Shown here piece by piece: positions 33,552-44,764 of a stretch of DNA of 64,000 nt (positions are counted from its first letter, which is position 1; each line of letters starts with the position of its first letter). The position numbers and the translations under genes are program-made. Below the pieces are notes generated by a model. That model did no database searches. It saw only the letters and a program-made list of their open reading frames with translations, and was not told the origin of the DNA. This DNA is from Allodiplogaster sudhausi (lineage: Eukaryota; Nematoda; Chromadorea; Rhabditida; Diplogasteridae). The DNA lies in contig CALZFC010000251.1 of NCBI GenBank assembly GCA_945643635.1, forward strand, positions 3,370,001-3,434,000, given 5' to 3'.

Positions 33552-34530
33552 CCCGCCAAACCTGAATCTTCCCTTGCGATGCGATACAGATCCGATCGGA
33601 CATGGCAGAGACAGCGGCGACTGCCCAACACGAGCCTATCAAATTGATCTCAAAATCATTCTCGTCCTTTTTATTGGTCCTCCTCCTTACTTCCTCCCGC
33701 TATTGCTCACCTAAAACGATCTGCAGAATGCTTATTATAATTAACAAAAAAATTTCATAATTATTTACTATTTAAATAAAAGGAAAATTCAAAAGATAAG
33801 CATCTCTCTTTCTCTCCCCCCCCCCCCACCTCCATGGCCCCTTCTCTTTCTCTCTCCATCTCACCACAAGTTGACTGATCAGGGATTTCCCTGATTGACG
33901 CGCATTCTGGCCATTGTTCCCTCGCGTCGAAGTGCTTCGGAATCTCGCTGTCGCAGTCCTTTCTCGGCGAGAGTCGCATCTTTGCCTAGGGAATCGAAGA
34001 GTGAATCTTACCATTTGCAACAAAACATGTATTTACCATCCAGTGATCTTCTTGTAGATTCTCGGCTTCTTGCAGGATTTGTGCTACAATAACAAGTCTA
34101 ATTCTGTTAGTGTGACGAGTTAGGAGATGTTGATAGGGCCTCTGTCTGGCTATACATATTCTAGTGTACATATATAGGCCTCCCAACAAATTAATGGCGT
34201 CTCATGGAATAGAGCCCTTCGTTTCTAGCACCCATGTAAGGATGTAAATGTCCGCACATAAATGAATTGTGAACTCCAGCAACAGGAAAGTCTAAAAAAA
34301 AGTATTTCAAATTCACAAACCATGCTCAAAGTGCTTCACAGATCGAGCGTAATCGATGTCATTATTCCTAAAAACAACCACCGAATCTTAGAAAAAAACT
34401 GTTCCGAAAGTAGATTCTCCTTGATTTTATGGCGAAAAAAACTACAATATCGAAGTTTTACAAACTTTGCGTCATTTCCGTGAACTGCAACAGCGACGAG
34501 AAGAAAAAGCAAAGATGTCATGAGACACAT
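31297..34530 (-). CDS. Cathepsin B-like cysteine protease (papain family C1), possibly a damaged gene
   Basis: Exons in transcript order: 34466-34530 (ATG; signal peptide [18 protein letters not shown]), 34037-34083 (short propeptide piece, border uncertain), 33865-33985 ([13 protein letters not shown]), 33562-33635 (GSCWA with catalytic Cys, then AMSDRICI), 32928-32986 ([12 protein letters not shown]), 32629-32764 ([10 protein letters not shown] and occluding-loop CEHH), 32130-32235, 31949-32022, 31694-31747, 31507-31624 (catalytic [10 protein letters not shown] and ANSFN) and 31297-about 31390 ([18 protein letters not shown]). The paired occluding-loop histidines are the cathepsin B hallmark (exopeptidase activity; lysosomal or secreted gut enzyme in the family). 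Oddities: the GSCWAV position is usually Phe; one intron uses a GC donor (CAG|GCAAGT); borders at 32986, 32235 and about 31390 lack an upstream AG; the propeptide looks short. Either the sequence has errors or the gene is decaying. The family call is secure; functionality is not. Confidence 0.88.
33060..33560. repeat. Intronic duplication beside the active-site exon of the protease
   Basis: About 33118-33240 (GGAATTGGTTGAATTGCCTG, TTTAACTTTTTCCCTTCTCT, CT array, CACCCGCC) is paralleled at about 33448-33560 (GGAATTGGTTGAACACGTCTG and the same following blocks). The second copy abuts the 33562-33635 exon, so the duplicated unit reaches the splice donor. Confidence 0.65.
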
Positions 34531-34674
34531 CTGTAAAAAGATCATTTATTAAATTAATTTCCGCATATATCCGATACAAAATCTATTCGAATTTTACTTT
34601 AAGTATCAGACATTTTCTTCAAACAACATCGATATATTTTGCACCAAAACATCAACTTGAGTAATTTGCTTGTT

Positions 34675-34750
34675 AAATAATATTGTCCAAAACAATAGCT
34701 TTCAGCAAATAATGATTTGCTGAAAGTTATTGTTTTGGACAGTATTATTT
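34675..34750 (+). repeat. Long near-perfect hairpin, 36-bp arms with a 4-nt loop
   Basis: The arms 34675-34710 and 34715-34750 (AATAATATTGTCCAAAAC..CAGCAAAT against ATTTGCTG..GTTTTGGACAGTATTATT) are complementary except at two positions. Both are G:U wobbles if transcribed from the plus strand and A:C mismatches if from the minus strand. It lies 145 bases 5' of the protease start codon. Confidence 0.8.
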
Positions 34751-34859
34751 CAAATAACACAAACTGGCTAACCATGTAGGGCACTGCTTGCAGGGCAGGC
34801 CATGGCGAGGACTTTATACTATCATCTTCTATTCTGGAGATACCCTTGCTGGAAAGAAA

Positions 34860-35535
34860 GAAAGAGAGAGAGAGAGCGAGAGAGGGAGAGAAAAGAGAGA
34901 GAGAGCGAGAGGATGAAAGAAAGAGATGAACAATATTCGGTAAAGAAGATAAATAAGTAAATTTCGTGCAATAAATTATCCAAACCTCAAATCTAAACGT
35001 TTCACAAAATCACAAGCTGGTATAGAGAGGCAATATTGACGAGAAAGGGAGAAAAAAGTATAGAAAAATGATAGGCAAGAATAATAAATGTTAAAATGTT
35101 GCATGTGAGCGCGAGAGAGAATGGAGCAAAGCATTATTAATAGCTAAACTTGTGCACTTTAATGTAATGAAAAATCCAAAAAAGAAGAATGACTCGAATA
35201 ACGGCAATCTCGACTGTGGAAGAATTATAGTTTTCAGTTCCATTGCAGATGATATGCCACATTTCAAATCTTCATATTTCCGTGACCATATAAAAACTTA
35301 TGTCGAATGTATATAATTTTAGCATATTCAAGCAAATAATTATGGCATATTCCATGTCAAAATGCAACAGATACAACAAAAACTTTATTTCGCTCTAATG
35401 CATTGCGCATATTCTTCGTGGTTTTAAGGAGGATTGCATTCTATAAATTCTTGGCTGGTGAAAACGTTGGTCGTTAGTAACGTCGCTTCTTGTCGTGTAC
35501 ACTTCAATCAATCGCTTGCCTCATATGATTTCTTC
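34860..35535. repeat. Second repeat family, copy 2 (closest to 9770-10435)
   Basis: A short GA array, then GAGATGAACAATATTCGG, AATAAATTATCCAAACCTCA, CACAAAATCACAAGCTGG, ATGATAGGCAAGAATAAT, CTTTATTTCGCTC and the ATTCTATAAATTCTTGG end follow the order of copy 1 with substitutions and short indels. Confidence 0.75.
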
Positions 35536-36160
35536 ATGTCTACATCGGACTCTGCATAATGACGAATACTGTGGATATCATAGTGGAGCCGCGACCGGAC
35601 TTGTCCTTCTCATCAGATATGTAGAAAAAAAAACTCAATCTTAAATTCACGCCTTCTTGTCTCGCACAAGGGTGAGAGATCATTTGATTTAGAAATTAGG
35701 CGACCGCAATAGTTTGGCTGAGTAAGTTCCATTGTCTTTAGCTGATCGGATGAAGGGAGAGATAGGGGGAATCGGCGCACACGAGTCGCACCAAGCCGGG
35801 GGTGCCACTGCCCGGCCTCGTCTTTGCCAGAGACGGTACAAGCTGGAGGAGGAACAGCAGGGGGATTGACTCGCGATTGCCGATGAGGACTTAGAGAAGG
35901 CAGCAGGGCTTAAATACCGCTAACCATTGTTGCATTAATCATTTCAGAGAAAGAATCGATAGAAATCAATACATTACGTGCGATACTAATAGAGGGTGCA
36001 GAGAGAAAAGAAAGAGGTAGACAAGGATACCATCTAGATGTGCGAAAATCGAAGGAATGCATTAGAAGATCTGACTTAGTAGTGGGAATATGAAACTAAA
36101 ACACTGATCTACGATTTGTGCATGGCTTAAAAATGGAGATGGAACTTATGCAAATCAACG
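35536..36160. other. Intergenic DNA, no gene seen
   Basis: A mildly GC-rich stretch at 35780-35900 has no usable frame or splice context. Otherwise it is AT-rich. Confidence 0.5.
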
Positions 36161-36164
36161 AACG

Positions 36165-36790
36165 GAGAGAGTGAGACATATTCACAGCAGAAATAAGTAT
36201 AGAGAAATGATAGTTAAGAATAATAAGTTAATAAATTTTCCTGTGAAGTAGAGAATGGCGGTAAGGGTGATAAATTGCTAAAATTGTGCATTTCTAATGT
36301 ACTGAAAAAATTTTTACACCAAGAGTAAACGCCATCTCGATTGTGGAAAATAATAGTCTTGATTATATTATTGATGGATCACTTTGCTAACGTATTTCAG
36401 TAATCAAATGCGTTCACGACATCTAATAAATAATTATGGCTTTTTTTTTTAGTCAAAAAGAAACAAATACAAATAAAACTGTATGCCTATGAAATAATTT
36501 TTCGAATTCTTCTAGGTGGTTTTCAGTAAGATGGCATTCTATAAAATCATGGCTGTTCGCTCAACTTTGTTTTCCACTCGACTCTTGTCAGTATCATCTC
36601 CTCTCTCGCTCTCTCTTTCTCTCTCTTCTCTTTGCTCTCCCTTATCTCACTCCTCTCTCTCTCTTACTCGCTCTCCCTATCCATGCAAATCTTGGCCGCT
36701 TGTTGCTCCGATTTTTCTCTGCAAGGTCGCGATCCAGTGTGGTTAGCTAGTTTATAGCCGGCTTTTCGCTGTAATTTATTTTATATCTTT
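36165..36790. repeat. Second repeat family, copy 3, then CT array with CCAAACC-type module
   Basis: The diverged copy (AATGATAGTTAAGAATAATA, TGTACTGAAAAAATTTTT) ends at TAGGTGGTTTTCAGTAAG..GCATTCTATAAAATCATGG (36515-36555). A CT array (36598-36675) and GCAAATCTTGGCCGCTTG..CTCTGCAAGGTCGCGATCC follow. Confidence 0.6.
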
Positions 36791-37059
36791 AATCTGCAGC
36801 ACGGATACTGAGAATGGCTATAGCTCTTGCAAACTTTTTCTTCTTATTTTTTAAAGGTAAAACACAATACGACTGACCCCGTTTGTTTATAGTTAGTCAG
36901 TAGTTTCCATGCACCGAAGGTGTTGGCAAGTCAGCATTGCATGGAAGGTAAGCCATGGATACGATTTTATTATATTGTCTTCTTCTGACGATGAAACCTT
37001 GAGAAAAGGCGTAACACAAAAGGCATATTTGTGTCACAAAAGGCATAACTGAGAGAGAA

Positions 37060-37061
37060 AA

Positions 37062-37106
<45 letters not shown>

Positions 37107-37610
37107 GAGATTAACAGTAAAAAGTAGAGAATGATCAGGAAGGAAAGACAACATACTATGTACATAATCATTAAAACTCGCATAGAGAAGTTATATTGAA
37201 AAAAAATAGAGAAAAATATAGAGAATTATAGCTAGAAATAATTCATTTAAAAAGTCATAATAATTCCTGTGAGCGAATAAAAGAATCACGGTTGGTATGA
37301 TAAATCACTTAATTTTGTGCAGTTGTAATGTAATGAAAAAATTTTAGTATGAGGAAAACGGCAATCTCGACTTGGGAACAGTATTCGTTTTGATTTCTAT
37401 TTTAGATCTCAAGCTTCCACGGCACGATAAAAAATCTATATAATAGAAAACTAAAGTATTAAAGTTCTCGAATAACAATGACATATTTTTTAGTCAAAAA
37501 ATCTAAAAGTCCAAAAACTTCCGATGTAACGACGTGGATATTGTTCTTGGTGGTTTTAAGTAAGACAGCATTCTATAAGTTCTAGAATGGTCGTCCAGCT
37601 AATCATTAGA
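37060..37610. repeat. GA array and second repeat family, copy 4
   Basis: A GA array (37050-37105) is followed by a diverged copy (CTCGCATAGAGAAGTTATAT, TGTAATGTAATGAAAAAATT). It ends at TTGGTGGTTTTAAGTAAGAC..GCATTCTATAAGTTCTAG (37547-37585). Confidence 0.6.
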
Positions 37611-39080
37611 TTCATGTCTGATCATTTCAATCACCTCTTCAATACAATCAATCTCTGGTTTCAGATGGGTTTTTTTTTGCAACGGACGTATTATATCTCC
37701 GAATTATATCATATTCCAGCCTCCAATTCACTGTCCAACTACTATCGTTTCATCAGTGAACATATCGGAGGAGGGTACACACAAATGTGTATGTAAGTTT
37801 CCTTCGTTGTATATTTGTGAACAAAAAAAATGAAGTTGTAAATTTCTCATATCTTTAAACGTATTTATTGACGAGATCGCTAGCATAGAGTGTAAATACT
37901 AAAAAAAACAAATATGCCGTATAGTTGAAGAAAAAAATAAGCATGTGAAGCAGTATGAAATAGAAATGCGACTAGTTATGCTACGAAACCGGTAGAAGTG
38001 CGAGCGAGAACATTTTCTGCATTCGAATCATCGCGTCTTGAAAAGAAATGTACAGAGAGAAAAAGGGCAAGAAATCAATTAAAAGAATGTAATGTGGCAT
38101 GAAATTGTTTACCGGAATGAATAAAAAGATTTCAAAGTAGTTTTAGTATTATCAGAGAAATATTATTGATCGAAAAAATATGTTCCGTACGAGTGGCAAG
38201 AAAGAAAAAAAAAGCTCGATTTCTTGTGTTTCATCGAACGGAATGAGTCTTCAATAATGCAATGGAACAGAATGAATTCAAACAAATTAAAGATCATGCA
38301 AAATAAAATAGTAATGAGATGCAGTACACTCAACGCGCGACTTTGTAAGGCTCTCTTTGCACTTTCTACACACGAAAACACAGAAACACACCAAAAAGGA
38401 AAATCATCATTCTTATTATACTGTGACCGCATCCACTAGCATACATTTCACTGATTAAATGCAAGGAAGCTTGGCCCCGTCTCACAAGGCCACTCTTCAG
38501 AAACAGTCCAAAAATACATAGATATCAGCCCAAAATATCTCAAAGAAGGCAATGAAAAATAACTGTTAACGCTGTCTATTTCGAGAGATCAGAAAGAAAA
38601 TGCTTGGCAAGAAAATAAAATATTACAAATTCAAGCATGAGAGATTGCAGCAGATTTGGTCTGGTCACAAACAAAAAATGTAAGAAGAAGCGCATGTTCC
38701 TTCTTAGAAAGATTTAGGAAAAAAAATATACTCAGCATAGAAGCAGAAAATATTAGGGGAGATAAAATGCCAGAGAAGTCCGTTTAAGGTATTGCATAGC
38801 AATAATGAAGATTAAAGGCTTTCAATATCTGGGAATTTATTGATGCCTTGGATGTAAAGTCGATTAAAAATGGGGGCAAATAAATTGATGAAAATAAAAT
38901 GCATAGAAGTCAAGCTACATAATAAGATAGAGCTTCGTATTGCAATGTTTTGGCATTGCTAAAGGGAAGTCCTATGGACCTATTAGAGTAAAGAAATTTT
39001 AAAGAAGAAATGGAATGAATCGAGAGGGTGGGTGTCAAATAAAATAGAGATGGCTTGGTGAATTTGACGAATATCATAAA
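37611..39080. other. AT-rich intergenic DNA 3' of the GPCR gene
   Basis: No gene or repeat of known family was recognised. Short frames at 37587-37796 and 38163-38439 have no supporting features. Confidence 0.5.
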
Positions 39081-42000
39081 TCATGCCCAGTAGTGCGAGG
39101 CGCCGTTGAGCGCGCTGGACGAGCACGGGAAGGTCGAGCTTTTCGGTCGGTCGCCGAGGAGATGGTGATGGTGGTGGAAAGTGCTCTTTGCCAGCGGAGA
39201 CGGCGGCATCGGAGAACCCGGCGCAAGCTGCAGGAATTTAAACGATTCCGGGTCCCGCGCAAAATATTGAGTTTGCCAGATTGGTTAATTAATGAAAGCA
39301 AATTTAATGCTAATCTTTAACTTCAATACAATTGATTATTGTTGTGATCTACCAATTAATGATTAATTATCTATCAATTATTTTTTGCAACATTCTAACC
39401 TGGAAGGCGGAAGAAGCCTCGTGGGTGGAGGTCATGGTTGTGAATCGCGGCGTGCCCTCTCCGCCCGACTGTCGCCTCAGGGAAGAGAGTTCATGCGCGC
39501 CGCCCGAACCGCGACGCGTCCGCAGACGCCTCAGGGATGCCATGCTGAACGGGAGAAATATTATTGATTGATTTGTAACAAAAAATAGCTGTCTTCTTAC
39601 AATAAGTATATGGTTAAAAATACATAAGGTCTTTTTTTATAAACAAAATATAAAGAACCTGTCCGAGTCGCATGGATCGGGCGGATAGAGCGGAGGACGA
39701 TTGCCAGGAATGTTGACGAGGAACTTCTTGATGGTGAGACGGTAAGGAGCGTAGATCAGAGAGGTGATCAGCGGATTTATGATCTGAAGAGGGGAGATGA
39801 GAAACAAATCGGAAGAGAGTAAGGGAGGGAAGTGGAGATGCGCGGACGATAATAGTGAAAGGAAGAGAAAATAAAATGAAAGTGAAAGATCTAAAAAAAA
39901 TTGCGGGAGGCAGAGAAAGAGTGATGAGGAGTTCTCTAACAAGGCGTAATAAACAATTAACGGTTGCTAATTAGCCGTTGCTAATTTTATCAAGGAGTAT
40001 ACATTCAAAACCACGGGGGTGGTTTTTGTTATACTATTTTTGTGACTACCCATTTTTTTGCTCCGATTCAAATTTTTTTATTTAATATAAATAGGCAGAT
40101 AGAATAAAATAGGGTTAGATTGAAGATTAAAAAAAAAAAATTAACTAACCGGATTTACTGTGAGCAGATAGACGAGAATCCATGCGATCCAAGTCATAAT
40201 TTGTCTTCCTTCGCACGAGAGCTCGCCCCATCTAAAAGGGGGCATTACTTAACTTTATTTATTTGTTTGCTAATTTATTTTTTTAAGCCTTGTGAATAAT
40301 TTTTATTTATTTATTGGATCTATATTCAAATATTCTTTTCCAAGCAAAATAAAACGTACAGTGCATAATATGTACAAGCAAATTAACTTGCGTGAACATC
40401 CTCCGTTAGCAAAACAAGGGCAATTGTACATTAGCTTTTCACTCCAAATTGAATCAAGCGTAAAAACGAGAAAAAAAGAATAAGCACCCGGACGGAAAGG
40501 GAACGAATGCATCGTCTGGCGTTGCATTGTCACTGATTGTCGCTGGGCTTTGTGTGCTGAAAGAAATGAACAAAAGAAGTAACGCAAAAAAGCGAAAATA
40601 AAATAGCTTCTAAATGACTGCGGTTAGTCTATTTTATGAGATAGCGTGTTGAGTACGTTAGGCAAGCACAGGAATAAAAAAAGAAGAAGCCGAAAACTGA
40701 AGAGACACGGCTGGACATTTGTACGTAGACGATAAAAAGTTCAGAAACAGCCAGATGGACGAAGTAGTATATTAAACACATACATATAACCGAGATACGG
40801 GGAATAGATGTAGATGTAGATCGATAGAAAACAAGGAAACACCGATAACAATTCATTTTACATGCATGCGTTTTTATAATTTAATTTTTTTTTGTGTCCC
40901 TATCTATTTATAAAAAAATATATAAATATTAAAAAAGCCTACTTGAACAGATGTAGTCGTGCGAGGTTTAGCATCCGATACGGAAGAAGACTGAACGACG
41001 TCCATACGGTTGTCGTGAAAATGAAGACGAGTGATTTCATCTAAATAAAATCTTGTTAATAATTAACAATAACATTATATGAGTAATGGTATCGATTCAT
41101 CAAATTGTAAATGTTGTGGGAGTGCCGATAAAGTATTGGATACAATAAAAACCACCGGAACTGAAGGAGAACTGCGAACAAGGAAATAGACACTCTCATT
41201 GTCAGTTTGAATCTCATTCAAATTAGTTTTTACGGATGAATTTTATTTAAAGAACATTTAAGAAAATAAATAAACCGCTGACCTTGCTGCGAAACTTGTT
41301 CTGATCAGAGGCTCCACCAACAAAAGTTGCATTTCGCTTTTGCCTCGTAAGCCTTCAAGAGCAAGCCGAGTCTTCATTTACTTTATTTGTATCACATATT
41401 TTTGGTTAGGTTTCTTAACAATTTTCTTATTAAATTTGCAATATTAGAAATTTAAAAAAGTTAAAATTAAATAAATAAGCGATTAATTAAACCGAATTAG
41501 CATAAACTGTCTAATAGTAATTTTGAATTACAATATTAACTTTAAAAAATATATTTAAAAAGTTACCTGAACAAATAAATGGAGACGATGAGCGATGACG
41601 TCACGGGCAGGACGCAGAAGAGCAGCATGAAGACCTCGTAGAAGATGTACATCTGCTTCCGGTTGATCTACAACTGGCAATGCACCAAGTAGCAAAGGTT
41701 CAATAATATCAGATTATAATTAATTTTATAATATAATTAATATAATTTATGTAATTAAAAAATGTTTTCAGACTATAATAAGATTAATAGTAATTAATAA
41801 ATAATAATTGTTTCAATCAGGGAACCTGCAGCGTGCAATCGTGGATGTGAACGTGGACAACTCCAGCGAGCCAGCAGTACGAAATGAAGCTGAAATCCAA
41901 CTCAATAATACTCTGTACATAGATATTGATTTCCTATGCTGTAATTACATATCTGTATTTCTATTTATGCATATTCCTTCATCATTTTATAGTTCTTTTC

Positions 42001-42441
42001 CCATTTCTTCAATCTTCTGTTTAATAAGATAGTTAATAAAATTATTTAGGAAATAAATATATTATTAAAATAAAGCGAATTACAAACCCGACAGAGACGC
42101 CCCAGATGCTGAGGCAGAAGATGGCCGCTCTCTTACGAGACATGGAACGATCGTAGCTGAGCGGCCAGCAAAAGAAGATCAGCTGGAGAAGCAGAAATTA
42201 GTTTTGACATATATTAATATACATATGTATGTATATATATAACTAAATTATTATTTAAGTAATAAAATAAAAATAAATTAATATTAAAGTCAAACTTTGT
42301 CGACGTTGAGCATGGTGAGCGAGAGGCCGGAGATGGCGAGGCCGACCCAGTTGAAGAAGTGGAGAACGGCGCAGAGGTCGTGCTTGATCAGGAACTCGTG
42401 CTTACGGATCAGCAGCTCGTTGGGGTGACAGAAGACTGGAA

Positions 42442-42482
<41 letters not shown>

Positions 42483-44731
42483 ACAATAAAGAGAGCGAGA
42501 GTATAAGAGATAATACTATTTGTTTTTTTTTTGCTACAAAGGAGAGAGAAATCGAAGTTGCAAGCAGAACATTCCATTTTATTGCATGCTCTGGCAAGGA
42601 AACCACGGGGTGAGCGAAGAGAATACAGAATATAATCCGGCACGGGTCAACTCGACAAAATAATATAAATAAAATCTGGCACCGTGCCAAATGGCGGCTG
42701 ACCAGTGAGGATGAGATCGCCGACGGTCATGTTGAGAATGAAGAGATGCATTGTGTCTCCGCTGCGGCGGTAGAGTTTGACGGCGCAGAAGATGACGAGG
42801 ACGTTGAAGACCGTCGCAGCCATCGACGCCGCCAGAAGAAGGTCGTCGATCTGGAAAGTAGCCAACTTTGAGATCCATTTAATTTTTTTTTTTGAAGCTC
42901 TAGCCTTTTTTCAGATGCGCCACTTAAGGGAGACAGCCGGTTGATTTCCTGTTAGAGGAGAGTGAGAGACGATGAAGGAGAATGAGAGAACGAGAGAAGG
43001 AAATGAGAGAGAACAGAGAGAAGAGAAAGACAGAGAAGAGGGAGGTAGAGGGAGAGAGCGGGAGAGAGAGAGAGTCAGACGACGGATAAGTAGACAAGTC
43101 CTACCTCTACGCATTAGACACTCTATCATTAGGAAGACACTATAGGCGTGATAAATACGGAAGTGGAGGAGGCCAACGTTTTAAGACTGCCATTCTTTCC
43201 CCCTCTTTTTTGCTTTCACTCTATCCCTCTCTCCATCTCTCCCTCCCTCTCTCTCTCTCTTTCACTCTCTCCCTCTCTCTCTCTTTCTCCCTGTATCTAT
43301 CTCCCTCCTTCTCTTTCTGCTCTATCACTGCTGATTGCAATGTGTTTCGCAACCGCTCTTTCCAAACTCTTTATCTACAATTTCCTTATCCGCTCTCTTC
43401 TAATCCGTCGTCTTCTCTAAGATATATCTGGCTTAATTTGCCTCCCTCAAAAGGTGCACTTCACTTCCGGTTGACAGTCGAACACAGGATTTCCGTGCAG
43501 ATTAATCCTTTGGCCATGGTGGGTCTTGCAACGAAATCCCTTGCAACATTGTGTTGGTATACGGTGCGGAAGGGAAATAAAAATAAGAAACAGTATATGT
43601 TTTTCAGATGCTGGAATGTATTTCCGTTTTGGTAGATGAATGATCAGATTCAGGCACCGCTCTGACGAGTTATACTATTTGATGATAATCCGATGCGATT
43701 CGAGGAGAGGAAGAATTGACAGATTCATCTTCCTCTGCTAATGAGGAAAGGGCAATGGAATAGTCAATCTGTTGTGGAACTAAGAGAGAGAGAGAGAGAT
43801 GAGAATGTTTTCAGGATGAGATGATAGTCAATTCTTTCTCTTTTTTGCTCAGTTAGTAATGGTCTCTTTCTCACTCTTTCTCTCCCTCCTTCTCTCTCTC
43901 ACTCTTTCTCACTCCCTCTCCCTCTCACTCTCTCTCTCTCTTTGTTTCTCTCTTTCTCTCTTTCTCTACCCCTCACTCTCACTCCTTCCGACACCGCATT
44001 TTGCCAACGAGCCTCTCATTCATCGGAGGCAATCAAGCGAAAACGCGGCTGATTTTGTTCCGCGACATGGTAGCCATTTTGGTAAGAAGAGAGGAGAAGG
44101 GAAGACGAGCTAGAAACAGATAACAGACTCGGGAAGAGGCATCCCCCTCCTCTTGAAACCGACTGATATAGTAGGTATGTACATACATTTGTATGTATGT
44201 ACATAATACTTATCTTAGTAGTGATATGTAGTATATATGTACATATAATAACAATAATATATTATATGTATGCGGCGCACTATGTAAATAGGCTTTAGGT
44301 TGTCGAAATGAACAGAGAAAAAATCCGTGAACCGATGTCACGAAAAGTTGCCTAATCATGACCTCCCCTGGGCGGAATAAAAGTATATTTTTTGGAAAGT
44401 AGAAAAACTTAAATGTTCAAAAAAATACATAAATATTAACCGTGTACTGGAAGATGGTAAAGTTGTAGTCTTCGTAGCATTCGGTGTCCTCGGTCGCATT
44501 GGCAGGGACGTAGTAGGGAGGGAAAGTGGGATGCGAGGAGTGGCCCGAAGAGGGTAGAAGTGTCGCAGAGAGGGAGTCGAAAGTGGCTGATGACGAGGAA
44601 GAGGAAGAGGAAGAGGAAGACGAAGAGAAATTGAACAATTCGCTCCCGCCACTCCCGCCGGGTTCCGACACGAAAATGGCGCCCCCGTCAAGGATACGGT
44701 AGGTTGCATCGTCGATACCGTCCAGTGACAT
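39081..44731 (-). CDS. Class A (rhodopsin-like) orphan G protein-coupled receptor, complete, about 495 residues
   Basis: Twelve phase-consistent exons in transcript order: 44441-44731, 42703-42850, 42296-42435, 42088-42182, 41826-41889, 41567-41667, 41283-41343, 40943-41040, 40159-40231, 39659-39783, 39400-39544, 39081-39227 (TGA). The extracellular N-terminus has a poly-Ser run (about 36-48) and several N-glycosylation sites. TM1 is about 101-124. TM2 holds NMTVGDLILT with the conserved Asp. TM3 (about 168-189) starts at Cys168 and ends LNVDKLIFFCWPLSY, a DRY variant. ECL2 Cys243 pairs with Cys168. TM5 carries CVLP, TM6 ends SFSLLPYR, and TM7 has IINPLITSLIYAPYR, an NPxxY variant lacking Tyr. 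The C-tail is Ser/Arg/Pro-rich with five consecutive His. The layout suggests a peptide receptor-like orphan; the ligand is unknown. The start at 44731 is the first ATG in the exon, but the frame stays open to an acceptor at about 44764, so an upstream signal exon is possible. Confidence 0.93.
42440..42480. repeat. (GA)n array inside a GPCR intron
   Basis: Pure GA array directly beside the TM3 exon acceptor; on the gene strand it is the pyrimidine tract upstream of TTTCCAG. Confidence 0.9.
42960..44000. repeat. GA and CT arrays in the large first GPCR intron
   Basis: GA-rich 42957-43075, CT-rich 43200-43325 and CT-rich 43860-43985, separated by unremarkable sequence. The frames over the CT arrays are low-complexity artefacts. 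Confidence 0.85.
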
Positions 44732-44764
44732 CGCGGCATATATGAAGGAAGCGATGAGGGCCTG

